Below, in pieces: positions 38,244 to 51,400 of a DNA stretch of 64,000 nt. The notes below the pieces were generated by a model. That model did no database searches. It had not been told where the DNA came from and was given only the letters and a program-made list of their open reading frames with translations. Numbering within the stretch: the first letter of the stretch is position 1; the number at the start of each line of letters is the position of its first letter. The DNA is from Sipunculus nudus (lineage: Eukaryota > Annelida > Sipuncula > Golfingiida > Sipunculidae), in NCBI GenBank assembly GCA_026874595.1, contig CM049316.1, forward strand, positions 27,511,339-27,575,338, read 5' to 3'. A program made the translations under genes and the position numbers.

Positions 38244-38430
38244 ATGTGGGTGTTGTCAAGGATGAAGCCACCTTCCCTGGATGTTAATGGCCTCAGCTCA
38301 GGAGAGAATGAATTTTTTATGTTGGCACCACCGCCATCCGGGTTATTAGCCGGAGCGTAAGCCCAGTCCAAAGATATACCTGCCGCAGAGACTGTAACAC
38401 GTCAAAGGTACATAAACATTTAAATTATAT
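38244..38430 (-). pseudogene. Inverted, truncated copy of carboxypeptidase last exon
   Basis: On the minus strand, 38391 down to 38244 is nearly identical to the first 148 bp of exon 11 of gene 1. The adjoining 30 bp or so match the end of intron 10, including the splice acceptor. It resembles gene 1 far more than the nearer gene 2. The copy stops abruptly after CACCCACAT, so the C-terminal third of the exon and the stop are absent. The first codon would encode Phe instead of the catalytic Tyr (CPA Y248). No other carboxypeptidase exon is visible on this strand to the right, so it is an orphan fragment rather than part of a third gene. Confidence 0.85.
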
Positions 38431-41400
38431 GTGATTTACCTGAATGATGTCTACTTTCTGTCTCCTATTACAGAACCTTTTAACAACAGATCACGTAATC
38501 GTGAGGAGCACAAATTTTGGTACGGAGATAAAAAAAATCAGATTCTGTAACACCAGGCAGTGAAATGTCTAGGGGAATTTATAAAGAAGTCAGTGTTTTT
38601 TTTAAACAATATAACAATGTACAAGTACCAGAGTGTCCGGATCCTAAGCTTTGATTTCTGGATACCACCACTGTCACAGCTCAACAAGGGTCCTTTAACA
38701 CCAATAATCTAAGTAAATAGTAATAATCGAAAGGCAAATTGGAGACAGTCCGTATTAAATCTGTATAAATCCGTGGAATATCTGACACCACTGCAATTAT
38801 CGGAAAAGTCCCAAAACTGACGAGAAAGTTACACTGGTAATGCTCGCTGGTATTTTCCTTTCTGCCGGCTCAAAGCACAGCCCCTATTTATAGCTTCTCA
38901 CCCGAAAATTCTAGAAATATTAAACTCAAAAGAAAAATACACACGCACATGAACAGACCCGAAACATATAGAACAAACAAGGAACGCTGTATCTCTACGC
39001 TTCCCATAGCAACTACCTATGCCTGCGCTAAACGAATCAGAATGTCAACAGACACATGTAACACTCCTGCGCACAATAAAACAGATACCTGTAACACTCA
39101 GTATCCAGCTAAAGAAGGCTCTTCTCTTTTAAAAGAGTTCTAATGCCTCTCACATTTATACTTAATATCATGAATTCTTCAATCACGTTATTGTTTTCTT
39201 ACAGTCTGAAGTATAGCTGAATCTACATGTAACCCTGAGGTTTAACCCTGTATCTGCTATCTGAAACTTCATTTAATAAGAACTGAATTTTAAATAAATA
39301 ATAGCTATGACATTTAATAGAAAGAACATTAAATATAAATGGTTTGACAGCACTAATAACTATTTTCCTGTATAGCAGTAACATAAAAACGTGATTATAT
39401 ATATGTCTCCCCATCACCGTTCTGGTAAACCAGATCAAAGTGCAAATATGACCAACATACAAACTGGCCCTAATTCTATTACTGTCTAAATGTCAAACAA
39501 ATAACTAGAATTCTTTAATGTTACTCAAGCTTTAGATTTACCTTTTTCAGCAAGTAAACACGTAAACACGGCATTAATAAAAAAATTAATCAAATCCTAC
39601 AGCTGAGTCATCCATTTATATTTGCTGAAAATAACAGTTGGCCTAAAAAATGTGAATATAAAATAATCAATTTATTAGTTTTCTTAAATAATCCGCGAAC
39701 CAAGTGGGCTTCACCAATTTTATTGGTTTCATCTTTTTTTTCAAACCTATAAAGCATTTATAGTCTTTATTTTATATTATGTGTGAATCTGAACCTACTG
39801 TATTGTATTATATTATACATCTACCCTGTTTCCCGTAAAAAAAATTAAATTCTTGTAATTTTGCGAAGCGAATCTTTGCTCTGTTATTATTTCTTGCTGT
39901 TGTTGTTGTCAACGTCTTTGTTGTTATTATAACCTCTATGTTTGTACAGTTTGTCACTTTATCCTTGCAAACAATTTTACAAAAGGATAACAGTTTGCCT
40001 CCATTTGAGGTAAATTAATTAATTTACTTGAATAATACCTTTTTAAAGGAACATTGACTACTTAATTAATGACCATTTTAGCCATGTTTTATATTAGCTG
40101 GCAAGTTTAATATTCCTGTTGCCCTGAATCATCCCCTAAATGATTAATATGTGACTTGTGTCTTATGTTTCAGCTGTCTGTTTAACTATTAAACTATCTT
40201 ATCTTTGGGCGCTCCCTTTGAAAGAAAAGGGCGGTATAGGTACACGACGATTTGTATCACGTATATACTTACATTTGACTGATAATAAATATAGCCGCTC
40301 ATACATGTGTGTGTTGGCCCTTGAGACGGCCCGGCAAAGGCGTCAATATAAGAGAGGGTCGGGGTATATATCCCCCCACTTTTTGAGGTAATCAAAATAA
40401 TGTAATCATCCCCCTGCTATAAAAATATTGGAAATATATTTAATGAAGAATTATATATTTGGTTCCATTTTTATGTTTAATATGGAATATATTTAGATTT
40501 AGAATAAATCTATACTTGAAACATTTTAACAAAAAGGTTGTTCCAACTTTGATTACCCTGCCATGCCTGCGAGTCATCCCCATCCTATATACCCTAAGAG
40601 ACGCCACTGGACCCTCCTAACTGAATTGAAGAGTACATACAATTACTGTTGCTGTATGATGTTTTTACTATATAATTTAAATGGCAAATAACCTCTGTTG
40701 CGGGGGAAAAGATGCAAAGTTACTGATATTGGTTGAATCCCTCTATAAACTTTTTCACCAAGACACAGCATCATTATTATTTTGAATTTTGCTTGCAAGA
40801 TGGTATATTGGGCTTCCAAATATGCAGGCTTGAGATTTTGTCAGATCAGGCAGTAAATTGCAATATGACTACAAATATACATTTATTTCATGCAAGGTCT
40901 GTGCCATTCGACAAAAAACACAATAAAAGAGGATAAAGAGAAGGTTGATTGGTTTGAAAGCACAACTTACGGATGCATTGACATGGAAAATGATCCTTGC
41001 AGTATTATCCTACCTAGATTCACACTGATTCATTTGAAGCAGGGGTTGTCACAGCTAGCGGCCCTAGCGTCATATCGACCCTCTGACATTTCGACCAGAT
41101 TACTGGCGCCAGAGTGTCATGACATCTAAGTTTGAGGATCGCATTATAAGGCCTTATGAAGATGCAAATACTTTCGTCATTTTTGACAACGCTTCATGGC
41201 CTACTGGTACACTGTCGATCAACATAAACCAGACTAATCGTTAGCATTTTTTGTGTACTTTCTAATAATACCAAACATGAGCGAGAAAAGTTCCGGTTTA
41301 ACCCAGCACATTGGTAAACCCCTAGGCATATTTGTTGAGTTTATGACCGCATGAACACAAGCATGGCTCGCACAGTTGCAGGACGCAGGCAGCTTGCAGG

Positions 41401-42142
41401 CGATACAGGAAATGACCCGTGTCCATGGAGACGGTGTTTCAGTTTGGGTTGTGAGCTCACATGTATACTGTTGTGTTGGTTTATCATTTTTAGCATTATA
41501 TTGAGATTATGGGCCGTTTACCACAATATGAATGCAACCTTATGCAAGACAATTGCGATACATTCCACGACATTACTTGTATCACGACAGGCTTACCAGC
41601 CCAATTATCCGATTGCCTACTGAGTCGGGTTGTCACGGCTAGCGGCCCGCGCGGCCTGTTTGTGCGGCCATCAAACGTTCTTGCACAGTGATGTCAATAA
41701 GTACGTTATCATTTTAATTTAAGGGCCCCAGCAGCCAAAGGGAACCCTGCAACCTTATTTCCTTTATGGTTCTGGGTGTTGTCACTCCTACCATCGTAAG
41801 ATATAACTTTTAATAAGGTATCACCGTCGCGGCGTGGCTAAATTTACATTCTTACACACGTTTTTCATGAACTATCTAAATAAACATTACAACAATTAAA
41901 CCTAGTGTTAATAATTTGAGGCGCTGTTATCAAAGTATCGTGATCGTTTGGAAAGGTTTCTCTGTATAAAATAGCGAATTGATTTACTGGTTTGGGTAAG
42001 TGCCCAAGACACGTAAATAATCTGTCCAAGACACTCATATAATCTGTTTTGGTGTGCTTTTCTTGGTTCACTTTCATTTGATAACACATGGCGGTTCTCA
42101 GAGGTTATCAAGGATATCAAGCCAACCTGTCAACTGGCACTT

Positions 42143-42217
<75 letters not shown>

Positions 42218-42559
42218 TTTAACGGTCATAACTCCTCGTTGAAGTAAAGGGTACAGTGTTGCTGATATTTGTCCTAAAACGGAAGCACAAGACCCCTACT
42301 ATGTTTCCTAGATAAACAGTTAAATCAACAAGCTAGACGAGCATAGGTCGAACGCTTGCCGGAAATTGAAATAATAGACAGACGAACAGATAGAAGATAC
42401 TGTCGGTTTTCTATCAATGGAATGATTCTCAGGGCCATTGCTGAGAAGTTGTGCCCCGTAGAATGACATATCAGACAAAGGAACAAAGCAGGCAGACAAA
42501 GCTGACAACAAATGACGAACAGACAGACATACTGACAATTTGAGACAAGATTGACACCA
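38431..42559. other. Intergenic DNA, no gene recognised
   Basis: Mostly AT-rich unique-looking sequence. A short shared motif, TTGTCAC(A/G)GCTAGCGGCC, occurs near 41046 and 41631, suggesting a dispersed repeat. A long (TA)n tract lies at 42145-42212. Open frames near 41351-41691 have no signal, splice or motif support. Confidence 0.5.
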
Positions 42560-43240
42560 TGCAGACGACTTTACCTGGTTATGGAGAAGGATCAGAGGGA
42601 AAAAAGTTATAATTTATGAAATTGCGGCTTGTAGTTTAGGAGATATGGCAAAATAATATTTTATCGTAGATGTTCGACTGCAGCGCCCTCTAGCGGATAT
42701 ATCCTGAAGACGACAAATGCGTTTCGTGATGTTAGTGTATGACATAAGATGTCCCAGTTTTAAAAGAATTCCTCCAAATCTCTGGCCTATTGAATGCCAA
42801 ATGAGAGATACAAGAACCAGCAATCAGGTGAATTTGAGGAAAACTGACAAACAAACAGACATTCTGAAAAAGCGACACAAGAATGAAAATAAGCCATAGT
42901 TTCTGTAATTGAGGTTTATTGTTATGGAGATATGGCTAAAAAATGAAATGTAGGTGCGGGTAGAGTGCAGCGCCCCCTATTGGCAAAATCCGTAAAATGA
43001 AAAACACTTTTCGAGATATTAGTGTAAAACACAATATGTACGAGTTCCAAAAGGATTCTTTCAAAACTGTGGAGATATGGCCAAAACATGATATGTTGAG
43101 GAGCTGTGTATCCAGCGCCCCCCAGCGGCCGTTTTAAAAAAATGAAAAAATCATTTTGAGATAATTGTGTAGGACTTAAGATATGTCAGCTTCAAAAAGA
43201 TTCCTGCAACACTGTGGGTTCCGGGGCAAGATGAGTAAAA
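42560..43240 (-). promoter_or_regulatory. Three CTCF-like motifs in the same orientation within a diverged repeat
   Basis: Read on the minus strand, the sites are CCGCTAGAGGGCGC (42696-42683), CCAATAGGGGGCGC (42983-42970) and CCGCTGGGGGGCGC (43128-43115). All resemble the core of the bilaterian CTCF motif. Each sits in a loosely repeated unit that also carries GAGATATGGC(A/C)AA(A) and an AT-rich block, so the sites may have spread with the repeat. They lie between the carboxypeptidase cluster and the downstream gene. Insulator function is a hypothesis. Confidence 0.4.
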
Positions 43241-46200
43241 TCTCGAAATATCTCGTTTGACGAGATATACGAGATATTGCGAGACTTTTAATGCAACCTT
43301 TTAGAACTAATTGAATTCTACCTAATGCAAAAAAACTAGACCTCTGTAGCTTTAAAACTGACAAAGTTAGAAAAATATCAGCACTTTTCCCCGAAAATGC
43401 GTTACCATGGTTACCACACCAGCTACACACCAGTAGACAGGCCTTGGAATGACGATTAAAATGAGCTACGGTTGAAGTAGATACGAAAAATAGTAACACA
43501 GATGTGAAGAAAAAACGTTTTGCATACTTTGGATGACCTTGACCTTTTACCTATATTGACCAAAAACAATAGGCTCCTATCATTTTAAATTTTCCATCAA
43601 ATGTGTAAGTCTGAAAGCGATTGCTGCCAAATTGCGACCTGTAGAGAGGGAACAGGCAAACAGACATCCGCGACTGACCAACCTGCTTGCCGAAATCGGA
43701 GATTTCCGGCAAGCAATAATTTTAAAAAGTTTCATCCAACCCATATCCCCTTTGTGTTAAGGAGCCTTTAGTTTGAAATCTCTTTCCCTCTTTTTCTACG
43801 TGCCTGCCACCAATGCCAATAACTGAGAAAGGTTCTTTGAGAAAAAAACATCGCAAAATAAAGACTTTAATAAAATTTTAACAACCTGGAAATTCTGCAT
43901 CCATTCTGAATAAAGAAAACAGTAAATTTGAATACACATCAATCGCCTCGTGTTTACTGTTATATAAACGACTTTTGACTACCGGCGACATCAAACGGTC
44001 ATGCTATCAATTAATGAACTTTAAAGTCGGGTGTGTGTGTGGGGGGGGGTTTAGGAATGAGGTCAGGAATGTTGTGCGTGTAATGAAATGAGAGGATTTC
44101 ATATACGTTATTTATACGGAGAGAAAATCGTCAATATAAGAGTAAGAGGGATGTAGATGTACATATTTTGGTTGAAAGTTACGTACGGATTGCATGCACA
44201 TTAAAAATCTCTGGATGTAGTTGAAAAAATATATATATAGTGTAGGCATCCTGTGTGCGATATTGTTTACGAAATTTACCCTGAGTAGGCCTACCTCTGG
44301 CAATGATCTAAATTTACCCTGAGTAGGCCTACCTCTGGCAATGATCTATAGGGTACACTATATATATGTTGTTCTTTGTAAGCCCGTGTGTGTAAGAATG
44401 TGGAGATTTACCAACCATTTTGACCAGCTATCATATTTCAGTACATTGATAATTCCTCTGAATTTTTTACCTTTACCTCATGATTTATTATGATAACTAT
44501 GATCCCCCCCCCCCCCCCCCCCCATCTTCGTGAATTATTTTCTTTAGCGGCCGCTACGCGGTGCCAGTGTTCATAACTGACGATACATTAATACACTCGC
44601 TTTATTTGCAAGAATTTATTTATACAGGGTAGCTGTTCAGTAATATAGTCTGTTCTTCCACAGGGCCCTGTGACCTTAAAACATGATATAATAATATCTG
44701 GTACAAAGATTATAAAATGCACAGTATGCATATGTTACACAATATATGAATCATCAAAGATACATGTACATAAATATTATTTACATGACAAGTAAGCCAG
44801 TCATGATATGCAACAATACTTTAAACGCTACAATAGGTCAAATTCACCTTATGCGTGAACAACATAGTCGTATATAAAATTATGTAATACATTCAATGGG
44901 TAATGTATGTAAGAAAACGAGTAAAATGCACTATAATCGTAAAAACTAGTATAGACGCGGTTATAAAAGAATCCAGTTTTGGATTATGGATATTCATTTG
45001 ATTGACATATTTATGCATCAGGATGCATATAGAATGTCTTTACTAATCCTTAAATAAAGGCTTAGAATCGTTCTTGTGTTTTTGTGATAGGATTCAAATG
45101 TAAAATTTCGGCCAACAAGGATAATTTATTTGCGTATTACCACTATTTTCACTACATTGTGGCCATTCGTTGGGAGTAACCATGCATATAGCTGCAATCG
45201 CAACCCATCGGCATTGATCGTTTTTTCCTTCCGTTATATTTCTTTTGAGAGTGACATTAAAATTAGAAATATCAACAAAGACTTAAAGAAATTTCTATTT
45301 TATTTCTTCATTTAACGATCTCGAATCTTGTTTTAACACGCATGACCATAATGCATTTCGATAGGGAATCCCCATTTCATTACTGTCGACGGGGACCTCG
45401 TGTCCCGGGGTTCACAGCGAGATTTTGACAGCCGTAGTCCTATATAATCTGCTTTGTAATGAATGTAAATATTACACATAAAAGATACAAAAAAAAAAAT
45501 CTCACATATTTTAAGGACCCTTTAAAACGTTAAATTCGTCTTATACATAGATTTAAAACGTTTGACAAATTCGTCTTATATATCGTTTATATTCTCATAG
45601 GTTACTCCCTGATTGCCATCTCCTTGCCAGTGGATGAGAAATAATGGAATTTATGCTTATTTCATGGTTAATGAAAAAAGCTGCCCACCCGCATCATTTT
45701 TAGAAAACAAATTTCCCGAGAAACATATAATTTATTTTTCGGGCCTTAAACAAATTGGCATATTTCTTTAATTGTTAACTGTCCTTTATTGATTAAAACT
45801 TAGAAAGTAAAATCTCAAGAATTCTATAAAAAAAAAAGCTTTTCAAAGCTTTTTCCTGTCAAATGGTATTGTTATTTGAAACACGTTTATTTTCACATGT
45901 TGGATATTTAAACATGTTTTCCATCAAACCACCTCTGAACACGTTTTAAATACTACTAAACCTGTTTCGACTTGAAACTTCTTTATACCTTGAAACGCCT
46001 TTTTGTCCCATTTTTTTAACCACGTTTTCAATGGTGAAACATGTTTTACCATTTTATTATTTTTTTGTATTCAGTTTTAACTGAACACAATTAGAAACAT
46101 TACTTGTTGAAATTTGGTTTAAATGTTTCTTGAATATCTCTAGACCTTGTTCTAGGAGTATACTGCTTGTGCGAGGACACACGTAAGGAATAATTCTAGA

Positions 46201-48577
46201 GTTACGAATTTACGATTTATTGAGATCTGAAACTTTGAATTTCAGTATCAAACATTATTAAAACAACATACAATCACAGTCACTTTCAATCTATAAGTCT
46301 GTAGCTTCAACACCACACTCGTTTAGATAAGAAATAAAAATTTTAAGAATGAAAATTCAAAATTTTAGTTTCGAGGTAGATAGAATCATGATAGAGAAAA
46401 AAACACTGAAAGTTTATTATGAAAGGTGCTAATATATATTAATTATAACAGGTAAGAATTTAAATCTTTTCATCTTATAATGTAAACGAATAACATCAAA
46501 CAAAAATATACCCTTATACAGATATGAGCATTTTTATGAGTTGTTTTATTAACTAGAAATTTAAAATAATTCCTTTTATTGGAATTTTGAATAGATGGGT
46601 AATCTCATGTTAAATACAGAGAAGTTTTGTACAATGCCTATGGCATCAAAGGATGCAATTTACCCTAAAGGGGGTTTCATGAGGGTATAAATCAATTAAA
46701 CTATAATGCAAACTCAAAATTATTTACATTATATCAATACAAATCAAAAGTGCAGATCAATACAAATCAAAATTGTACATTAAAATTTTAATAGGCTATT
46801 ATAGGTGGTAACCTCCACGCAATTTTGAAACCACGCAAACATCACTCAAAATTATGTGTTCATTAAAAATGATTTATTCTTATATCCGCGAGGTCCCTGC
46901 AGGAACAATAACCTTCAAAACAAGGCATGACACAGTGTTATGCGCAACGCTTTTCAGAGAACATTGAGGACAAAAGGTGGACCAACTTCCTTTTATAAGT
47001 ATTAGATTATACTGACATGTAACATACATGATATAAATTTTATCATGAATGTAACATACATGATATTAACATTATCACAGGTACATTAATCAGTTACCCA
47101 GCCCTCCTTTGGCTTATTAGTCAACTCATATATAAATCATGTACGTTTTGATAACATTGTAATATACTGACTCCGTGGTTTAAAAAAAGTAACTAACCTA
47201 AAAACCTGATAACCAGATCAATCACGGTGGGAATCTTGTGATTTTCTCAGGGCATTTCGGGATTGGGCCAAGGAAGAATAGATTAGGTTTAGGTGTGTAT
47301 CCGTCTCATGATCTGGGTCCATGAAAGACTTCCAAAGAAAATTCACAAATGTTGAGTCACTTCTACATGAATGAATCTGGGAATATGGGCCGAAAAGGTG
47401 AATGTAAACATGGATTGAAGGAACTTCTGAAAGAATGAACTGAGAGTGTGGATCTAATAGGAGAATGCAAACACGTTTTAGGGAGCATCCCATATTAAGG
47501 ACCGTCCAAATGGCAGAAGCCTGCATTCCTGAGAATGAATATTTCTAGTTATGTGAGTGCTTCCTCGATATGATTAATAACTACCTCTGTTAAGCGTCAC
47601 TCTTCGGGAATCTGCCTATCAGCTGGAATAATGTACGTTGTGGTTATACAATTATACACGCTGACTGTCCTATACAACACTACGTGGGTGTCATCCAGTG
47701 ATGTGTCACATCCGTGAACATCTTAATTGTCAGTTTATTCATTCATGCGCATTAACATACGGAGGTGTCCAAATAGAACTTTGATAGCACGAGAAAATGA
47801 GCATGCAGCAAGAATTATGCACGAAAATCTGCAGTTAGTTTTGCCACCTTTACAACTGCCATATGGCACCTATTCACAAACCTGGTATGCGAAATATACA
47901 TGAAGTAAGTGTTTCCTCCTTAAAATACTATGGTATCTGACAATGTTTCGTTATCAAGCAGTTTGGTTGCCCCTGTGCCGAAGTGGAAATAACCTGCACC
48001 TGAGCACGATCAGCGGCGCAAAACATAAACAAAAGGTAGACGCCACCTGGTAGCCGTACCAGGTACTAGGTAAATAGAAAGTCCGTATGCCGGGAAAGTT
48101 TGGTTGGAAAACTTTTATTTGAGCGTGGAGTGAAACACATATTACTGCAAATGTTTACATACCCTAACACTGACATTGCTCTATATTCGTGAAATAAAAT
48201 TAATCGAATACGGCTTAATCGAATATCCTGTATAGTCCTATATACGGTTTTAAATCCAAGGATAAAAGTAATGAAGTACCGATGGATAGGGCTTCTTGGA
48301 GCCCAGCTTGTTCTCCCCCCCCCCCCCCCAAAAAAAAGCTTTACTTTACCGTAACATATGGGTGAAACAAAATTTTATTTGTCCAGTTCCTACCTTTAAT
48401 TACACTGACGGCCACACATTATACCCGCATCCAGTCATTACAACCTGTAATTATGGTCTTAGACGAGTGCTGTACGCATGTCAGAAACCTGATCAACCCG
48501 CTAACATAACCATATATCGTGGGGGCTGCCACTTTGCGTATTGACCGTATGTCGGAATTGAGGGCTGTCCACTGTTT
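43241..48577. other. Intergenic DNA, no gene recognised
   Basis: AT-rich sequence. It includes a poly-C run (44504-44523), a small inverted-end element (44231-44367) and degenerate short motifs of the AAACRYGTTT type between 45880 and 46060. A two-copy direct repeat containing GTAACATACATGATAT lies near 47018-47065. No coding or RNA gene is supported. Confidence 0.5.
44231..44367. mobile_element. Small inverted-end element with internal 38 bp duplication
   Basis: ATATATATAGTGTA at 44231-44244 is exactly complementary to 44354-44367. Inside, a 38-bp unit starting AAATTTACCCTGAGTAGG occurs twice in tandem (44272-44309 and 44310-44347). It looks like a tiny MITE, but AT-rich ends can also arise by chance. 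Confidence 0.4.
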
Positions 48578-51400
48578 TTTTTAGCTCAGCTGACTGTTAG
48601 TCATCTGAACTATAGCCACTGTACATTAACAGGGCACAAGTCGTAACCACAGGACCTGAAATCTTCTTAATTGACATCCAGAGAGGTACATGAAAGATCT
48701 CCTTGTAAACCTGAAATTAGTTCTCTGTTACCCATTTCCTTCGAGCTATGGTGCTCCAAAGTACCCCCCTCGCCCGGATAATGGATATTAGATACAAAAG
48801 CTCAAGTATCTGATCAACTAATCCATCGGTATTAATCAAGGAGTGTTTCATGAGTTTCTGCAGACTGGTGGCGCCACTTGTATTTTTCATTTTTTCACGA
48901 TATTTAATAATTAACTTGTGAGCGGGATATCTCGAAAAGGATTTACCGTAGAATTTTATGTCGTCGGTTTTGATGTATATTAACGAAATTTCGGTCAAGT
49001 TCGAAGATTGGTGACCTTGACTTATTTTACGACGTTTTAAAGCGAACTATTTAAAAAAACTCAGAAGCTTATTTCTCAGGAACCACTGTGCTATGATTAT
49101 TGGCACTGGTCTGTAACTGCTGCGCGAGTTTGTGGGCGCCACCTCCAATTTCTGATTATTTAAAGAATTTTTATCGGATTTTTCAATTTTGTCCTTGTGA
49201 GCGGTATATCTCCAGAAGTATTCAACACAGGAATTTCATTTCTTTGGTGCTGATATTTAGAGACCTTTAAAGATGTGGTCATCTGTTAACAGGGTACAAA
49301 TCGTAATGACTGGACCTAGAATCTTGTATCTTTAGATGCAGGGAGGCCCGTGTAAAGTTTCTTTGTTAACCTGAAATTACGTCTCTGTCACCCATTTTGT
49401 CCAACTATGGGGCTCAGAAGTACCCCCCGGAATAACTAAAAATTTGATACAAAAGCTCTTATTCCTGAACAGCTAGTGCATTGATCGCCATGAATCTTAC
49501 ATGCATATTCATCATGGAGTCTTTCATTAGTGCATGCAGACTGGTGTCGCCACCTGGATTTTTTCGATTTTTTACGCATTTTCTCTTTATTTTTGAGACC
49601 TTCAAAGATGCGGTCGGCTGTTAACAGGGGACTTATCGTAACCGCTGGTCCTAGAATCTTCTAACTTGATATCCAGGGAGGTCCCTGAAAAATATCCTTG
49701 GAAACCTGAAAAATTGATACCAAAGCAGAAAAGTCTCCTTGGAAACATCAAACTCGGTCTTTGTTTACCCATATTCTCTGAGCTGTGGGGCTCATAAACA
49801 ACCCCTAGAAGTAGGGCACAAATCATAACCATTTGACCCAGAATCTTCTAACTTGATATCCTGAGAGTTCCTCAAAAGTTCTTCTCAGAAACTTGATATT
49901 GGGTCACTGTGACCTATATTCTCAGATTTTTGTGGTATGTTTGAGCACCCCAGAAACAGTGCAAAATACACACAAATTGCCGGGTTCCTCAGAGAAGGCT
50001 GGTTGGATTGTCATCAAATTTGGTGTGCTTATGGGTCACCTACATTATCTAAATTAGTTGCCTGCGCAAGGTTATATTATCTACATGTCAGTCGGCTGAG
50101 CGTCATGACCCATGGGTCTCTTGTTTAATCAATCTGTCGGCCATGGAATAATGCATATTACACACAGATGTCGTGAGTTCTGCCTCAGGCAAAGTCGCGT
50201 TGGTATAAGGAAAAGGATTGGAGTGATCCGTGACATGCTGCTGGCAAAAACCGCGGGAAGACTCCACTGGAGTTTTAACACACAAGATCACAAGATCACG
50301 GGTCATCGGGTTCGCTGTCTCTGTCTCTTTTGACGCTGCGTCACGCCCCGTTAAATGTACAAGTTACGATGTCTCCACCTTGCGTCCAGGCATCTTTCCG
50401 TTTTTATTTTATAACGCTTGTGTTCAGGGATATCTGCAGATTATGTGTCATATCTATGTAGCAACAGGTCTAGAAAGTTCTTGGTTTCTTCCGTGTTCGT
50501 GACATCCCCGGTGTTCTGATGAGAGAGTGTAAGATAAATAGGGATAGAGCGACGAAGACAGACATACAGACAGAGAAACAGAGACACAGAGAGAGACAGA
50601 ATAGAGAGACAGACAAACAGAAAAAAAGACAGGCAGACAGACAAAGAGACACAGAGAGAGGGGGTCACTCACAGAGGGAGAGAGCGACAATCAGACAGAT
50701 AGTCACCAAGACAGAAAAAGAGAGAGAGACATGTATATGTGTTACATAAAGTACACTCAATGCCGGATTTACATGTTGTCTGAGCAGGTTGCAGGCCCAG
50801 GGCCTTATCACCTTACAAGACCTTTAATTATATTCATTGTGTTTAAAAATCATGCCTACCTTAAAGAAATATGTTGGAGAAATTCTCATGTATAATAAAT
50901 ATTGTTGGAACTTTCGAACTCACTCACTCGCCCTTGATCTCACTTGACTTCAGTTGCTTAGTAATATTAAACACCTACAACAAACAACCAACACACAGAC
51001 TACGGGAAATACGGCCACAATGTCAACTGAGGTGAAGCAATTACGCTTTGTCCTTCGTCCGTCCGGCGGTCCTTTAGCAGGGCACAAATCGTAACCGCCG
51101 GACCTAGGAACTTCTAACTGAAGGTCCAGGGAAGTCATTAAAAATTCTCATTGGAAATCTGCTATTAGTTCACTACGACCTATATCCTTTGAACTACTGG
51201 GCTTGTTTGTGCATCCCTGAATAATTAACAATTTTTCGCCAAACCTCCAGTATTTCGATAATTAATGCATGAAATGCCATGATTATTGCTTACCTTATTG
51301 ATGTTGGACAGTTTCACCAGCTGCTTAAGACTGGTGGGGATCCCTGTATTTTTTCTAATTTTTACGATTATTTTGGAGACCCCTTAAATGACAACAACCG
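48578..51400. repeat. Block of diverged copies of a roughly 300 bp repeat
   Basis: A module containing AGGGCACAAATCGTAACC-like sequence, GGACCTAGAATCTTCTAAC and TCCAGGGAGGTC recurs at about 48632, 49291, 49623, 49811 and 51077. The fuller copies (48632, 49291 and 51077) also share a CTGAAATTA segment and then AGACTGGTGGCGCC-like sequence some 230 bp later. The part from 48578 (TTTTTTAGCTCAGCTGA) to about 50128 (CCCATGGGTCTCTTGTTT) may be one element. Ends of this kind recall repeats I associate with bivalve genomes, but that is memory and not a test. Confidence 0.6.
50525..50740 (+). repeat. GACA/GAGA-rich simple sequence
   Basis: Degenerate purine-rich tract dominated by GACAGA, AGAGAGA and ACAGAG. 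It is open in several frames on both strands, which explains the Ser/Leu/Cys-rich and Arg/Glu-rich frames there. Not coding. Confidence 0.9.

Noticed and set aside
38244-38430. Third carboxypeptidase gene on the minus strand
   Set aside because: Only one truncated exon is present. I found no HSYSQ, WRKTR or HxxE exon on that strand to the right.
41351-41691. Overlapping frames with a hydrophobic stretch
   Set aside because: A single putative membrane segment in one of several overlapping frames, with no other support.
50441-50749. Several overlapping low-complexity frames on both strands
   Set aside because: All arise from the GACA/GAGA simple sequence.
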